NCBI GenBank assembly: GCA_036522155.1
Contig: DATDGI010000165.1
Span: 1 to 6,941, forward strand
Source: UBA9676 sp036522155
Lineage (GTDB): Bacteria; Actinomycetota; Actinomycetes; Streptosporangiales; Streptosporangiaceae
Reading direction: 5' to 3'
Length of the DNA: 6,941 nucleotides
Part shown: positions 5,657 through 6,941 of the stretch, in pieces
Layout of the letters: the number at the start of each line of letters is the position of its first letter
How positions within the stretch are numbered: the first letter of the stretch is position 1
Notes under the pieces: generated by a model
Told to the model about the DNA's origin: nothing
The model's database searches: none
Seen by the model: only the letters and a program-made list of their open reading frames with translations
Position numbers and translations under genes: made by a program

Positions 5657-6904
5657 GTGCGCGCAGACCAGCCAAGCGTCGTGGTCACCGGCCTCGGCGC
5701 GACCACGCCACTGGGCGGTGACGTCCCCTCGACCTGGGCAGCCATGCTGGCCGGGCGGAGCGGTGCGCAGAAGCTCCCGAGCGACTTCGGGCCGGAACTG
5801 CCGGTCCAGATCGCCGCGCCCGCCGCGGTCGACCCGGCCACGGTGCTCGACCGCGTGCAGGCGCGCCGGCTGGACCGGTGCGAGCAGTTCGCCATCGTCG
5901 CCGCCCGGGAGGCATGGGCCGACGCGGGCACACCCATGGTCGAGCCGGAGCGGCTCGGGGTGGTGGTGTCCAGCGGCATCGGGGGCATCGCCTCCACCCT
6001 GGCCGCCTACGACACGCTCAAGGACAAGGGCTGGCAGCGGATGTCGCCATACACCGTCCCTATGCTGATGCCGAACGGCTCTGCCGGGTGGATCGGCATC
6101 GAACTGGCCGCCCGGGCCGGGGTGCACACCACCGTCAGCGCGTGCGCGTCCGGGGCCGAAGCCATCGGCTACGCCATCGAGATGATCAGGTCCGGCCGGG
6201 CCGATGTGGTCGTGGCCGGCGGCACCGAGGCGGCGATCATCCCGCTGAACATCGCGGCGTTCGCCGCCATGCGGGCCCTGTCCACCCGCAACGACGAGCC
6301 GGAACGCGCGTCCCGGCCGTTCGACAAGGGCCGGGACGGGTTCCTGCTCGGCGAGGGCGCGGGCATGGTGGTGCTGGAATCGGCCGCCCACGCGGCCGCC
6401 CGCGGGGCCACGGTGCACGCGGTCGCGGCGGGCGCCGGTTACTCGGCCGACGCCCACCACATCGCCCAGCCCGACCCGGACGGGGCCGGCATCGTCGCCG
6501 CCATCCAGCGGGTCCTGGCCGACGCCGGGCTCAGCCCGGACCAGGTGGTGCACGTCAACGCGCACGCCACCTCCACCCCGGCCGGGGACGCCGTCGAGGG
6601 CCAGGCGATCGCGGAGGCCCTCGGCGCGGCCGCGCCGGGCGTCGTGGTGTCCGCCACCAAGTCCATGACCGGCCACCTGCTCGGCGGGGCGGGTGCGCTG
6701 GAGGCGGTGGCCACCATCCTGGCGCTCCGCGAGCGGGTCGCCCCGCCCACCATCAACCTGGACGACCCCGACGACGAGGCCGGGATCGACATCGCCGTCA
6801 AGCCGCGGGAACTGACCCCGCACGGCAGCGCGCCCATGGCGGCGCTGAACAACTCGTTCGGTTTTGGCGGGCACAACGTCACGCTCGCCTTCACCGCCGC
6901 CTGA
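5657..6904 (+). CDS. fabF: 3-oxoacyl-ACP synthase II (FabF)
   Basis: FabF condenses acyl-ACP with malonyl-ACP in each elongation round. The product has 415 residues, the normal length. The Cys-His-His active site is complete: Cys163 in SACASGAEAIG, His303 in NAHATSTPAGD and His340 in KSMTGHLLGGAGA, with the supporting Lys335. The N-terminal VVVTGLGATTPLG (8-20), GEGAGMVVLE (232-241) and the C-terminal NNSFGFGGHN (398-407) are thiolase-fold ketosynthase marks. NAHATST in place of the E. coli HGTST form is common in actinomycete FabF proteins. The start is GTG 5657, supported by GAAGGAG at 5641-5647 nine bases upstream; translation from it gives the expected short lead into VVVTGLG. It is the last fab gene of the run and lies 29 bases before another start. 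Confidence 0.96.
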   Translation: MRADQPSVVVTGLGATTPLGGDVPSTWAAMLAGRSGAQKLPSDFGPELPVQIAAPAAVDPATVLDRVQARRLDRCEQFAIVAAREAWADAGTPMVEPERLGVVVSSGIGGIASTLAAYDTLKDKGWQRMSPYTVPMLMPNGSAGWIGIELAARAGVHTTVSACASGAEAIGYAIEMIRSGRADVVVAGGTEAAIIPLNIAAFAAMRALSTRNDEPERASRPFDKGRDGFLLGEGAGMVVLESAAHAAARGATVHAVAAGAGYSADAHHIAQPDPDGAGIVAAIQRVLADAGLSPDQVVHVNAHATSTPAGDAVEGQAIAEALGAAAPGVVVSATKSMTGHLLGGAGALEAVATILALRERVAPPTINLDDPDDEAGIDIAVKPRELTPHGSAPMAALNNSFGFGGHNVTLAFTAA

Positions 6905-6933
6905 CTGCTCTCCGCCACCTAAGGGAGGCCTCC

Positions 6934-6941
6934 ATGACCGT
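6934..6941 (+). CDS. Start of a downstream gene, 3' partial
   Basis: ATG 6934 follows a strong ribosome binding site, AAGGGAGG at 6921-6928, with a 5-base gap, and only Met-Thr and the first two bases of a third codon are in the window. It is 29 bases after fabF, so it probably belongs to the same operon. In related genomes a DUF3145 protein or an acyl-CoA carboxylase beta subunit often follows fabF, but the visible bases cannot decide. Confidence 0.6.

Noticed and set aside
5255..6874. Long 539-codon open frame on the - strand opposite fabF
   Set aside because: It mirrors fabF, which has complete active-site motifs. The reverse product is rich in Gly, Arg, His and Pro with no recognisable domain, as expected from high-GC antisense frames.
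5657..6904. Polyketide ketosynthase in a secondary-metabolite cluster
   Set aside because: The fabD-fabH-acpP-fabF order with fasR and the FabF-type motifs indicate primary fatty acid synthesis; no chain length factor, cyclase or tailoring gene is present.

Overview
The window is GC-rich and the codons end mostly in G or C. All real genes lie on the + strand. The proteins match actinomycete families: AceE-type pyruvate dehydrogenase, a PucR-type FasR, and the fabD-fabH-acpP-fabF type II fatty acid synthase cluster. The fasR-fabD-fabH-acpP-fabF order is the one known from Streptomyces. The organism is therefore a filamentous or related high-GC actinobacterium. FabD carries a C-terminal domain that the Streptomyces enzyme lacks as I know it, so a relative such as Streptosporangiales or Thermomonosporaceae is possible, but the sequence alone does not settle this.

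Layout: 1-359 is the 3' end of aceE. 360-477 is a short spacer with a small hairpin and a TTAGTA/TACTAA inverted repeat. 478-1653 encodes an unusual one-chain protein that reads as a RelE/HigB-type toxin fold interrupted by a PspA-like coiled coil and followed by an XRE antitoxin-type helix-turn-helix. 1731-2975 is fasR. 2976-3061 is a less GC-rich control region with a -10-like hexamer, a 14-bp palindrome and a pair of direct repeats. Then follow fabD (3062-4258), fabH (4293-5258), acpP (5327-5581) and fabF (5657-6904). Another gene starts at 6934 and runs off the edge. No stretch over 300 bases lacks a gene, and no tRNA, rRNA, CRISPR array or insertion sequence was seen.

How the genes fit together: AceE is the first enzyme of the complex that makes acetyl-CoA from pyruvate. 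FabD moves malonyl from CoA to ACP. FabH condenses an acyl-CoA starter with malonyl-ACP. FabF elongates the chain, and AcpP carries all intermediates. FasR is expected to activate the fab operon from the 2976-3061 region. The reductases and the dehydratase of the cycle are not in the window.

Two proteins depart from textbook architecture. FabD ends in a BCCP-like (biotin carrier) domain that aligns without gaps to the second half of E. coli AccB but has Ser where the biotinylated Lys should be. The 478-1653 product combines toxin-like, PspA-like and antitoxin-like parts in one polypeptide beside the lipid synthesis genes.
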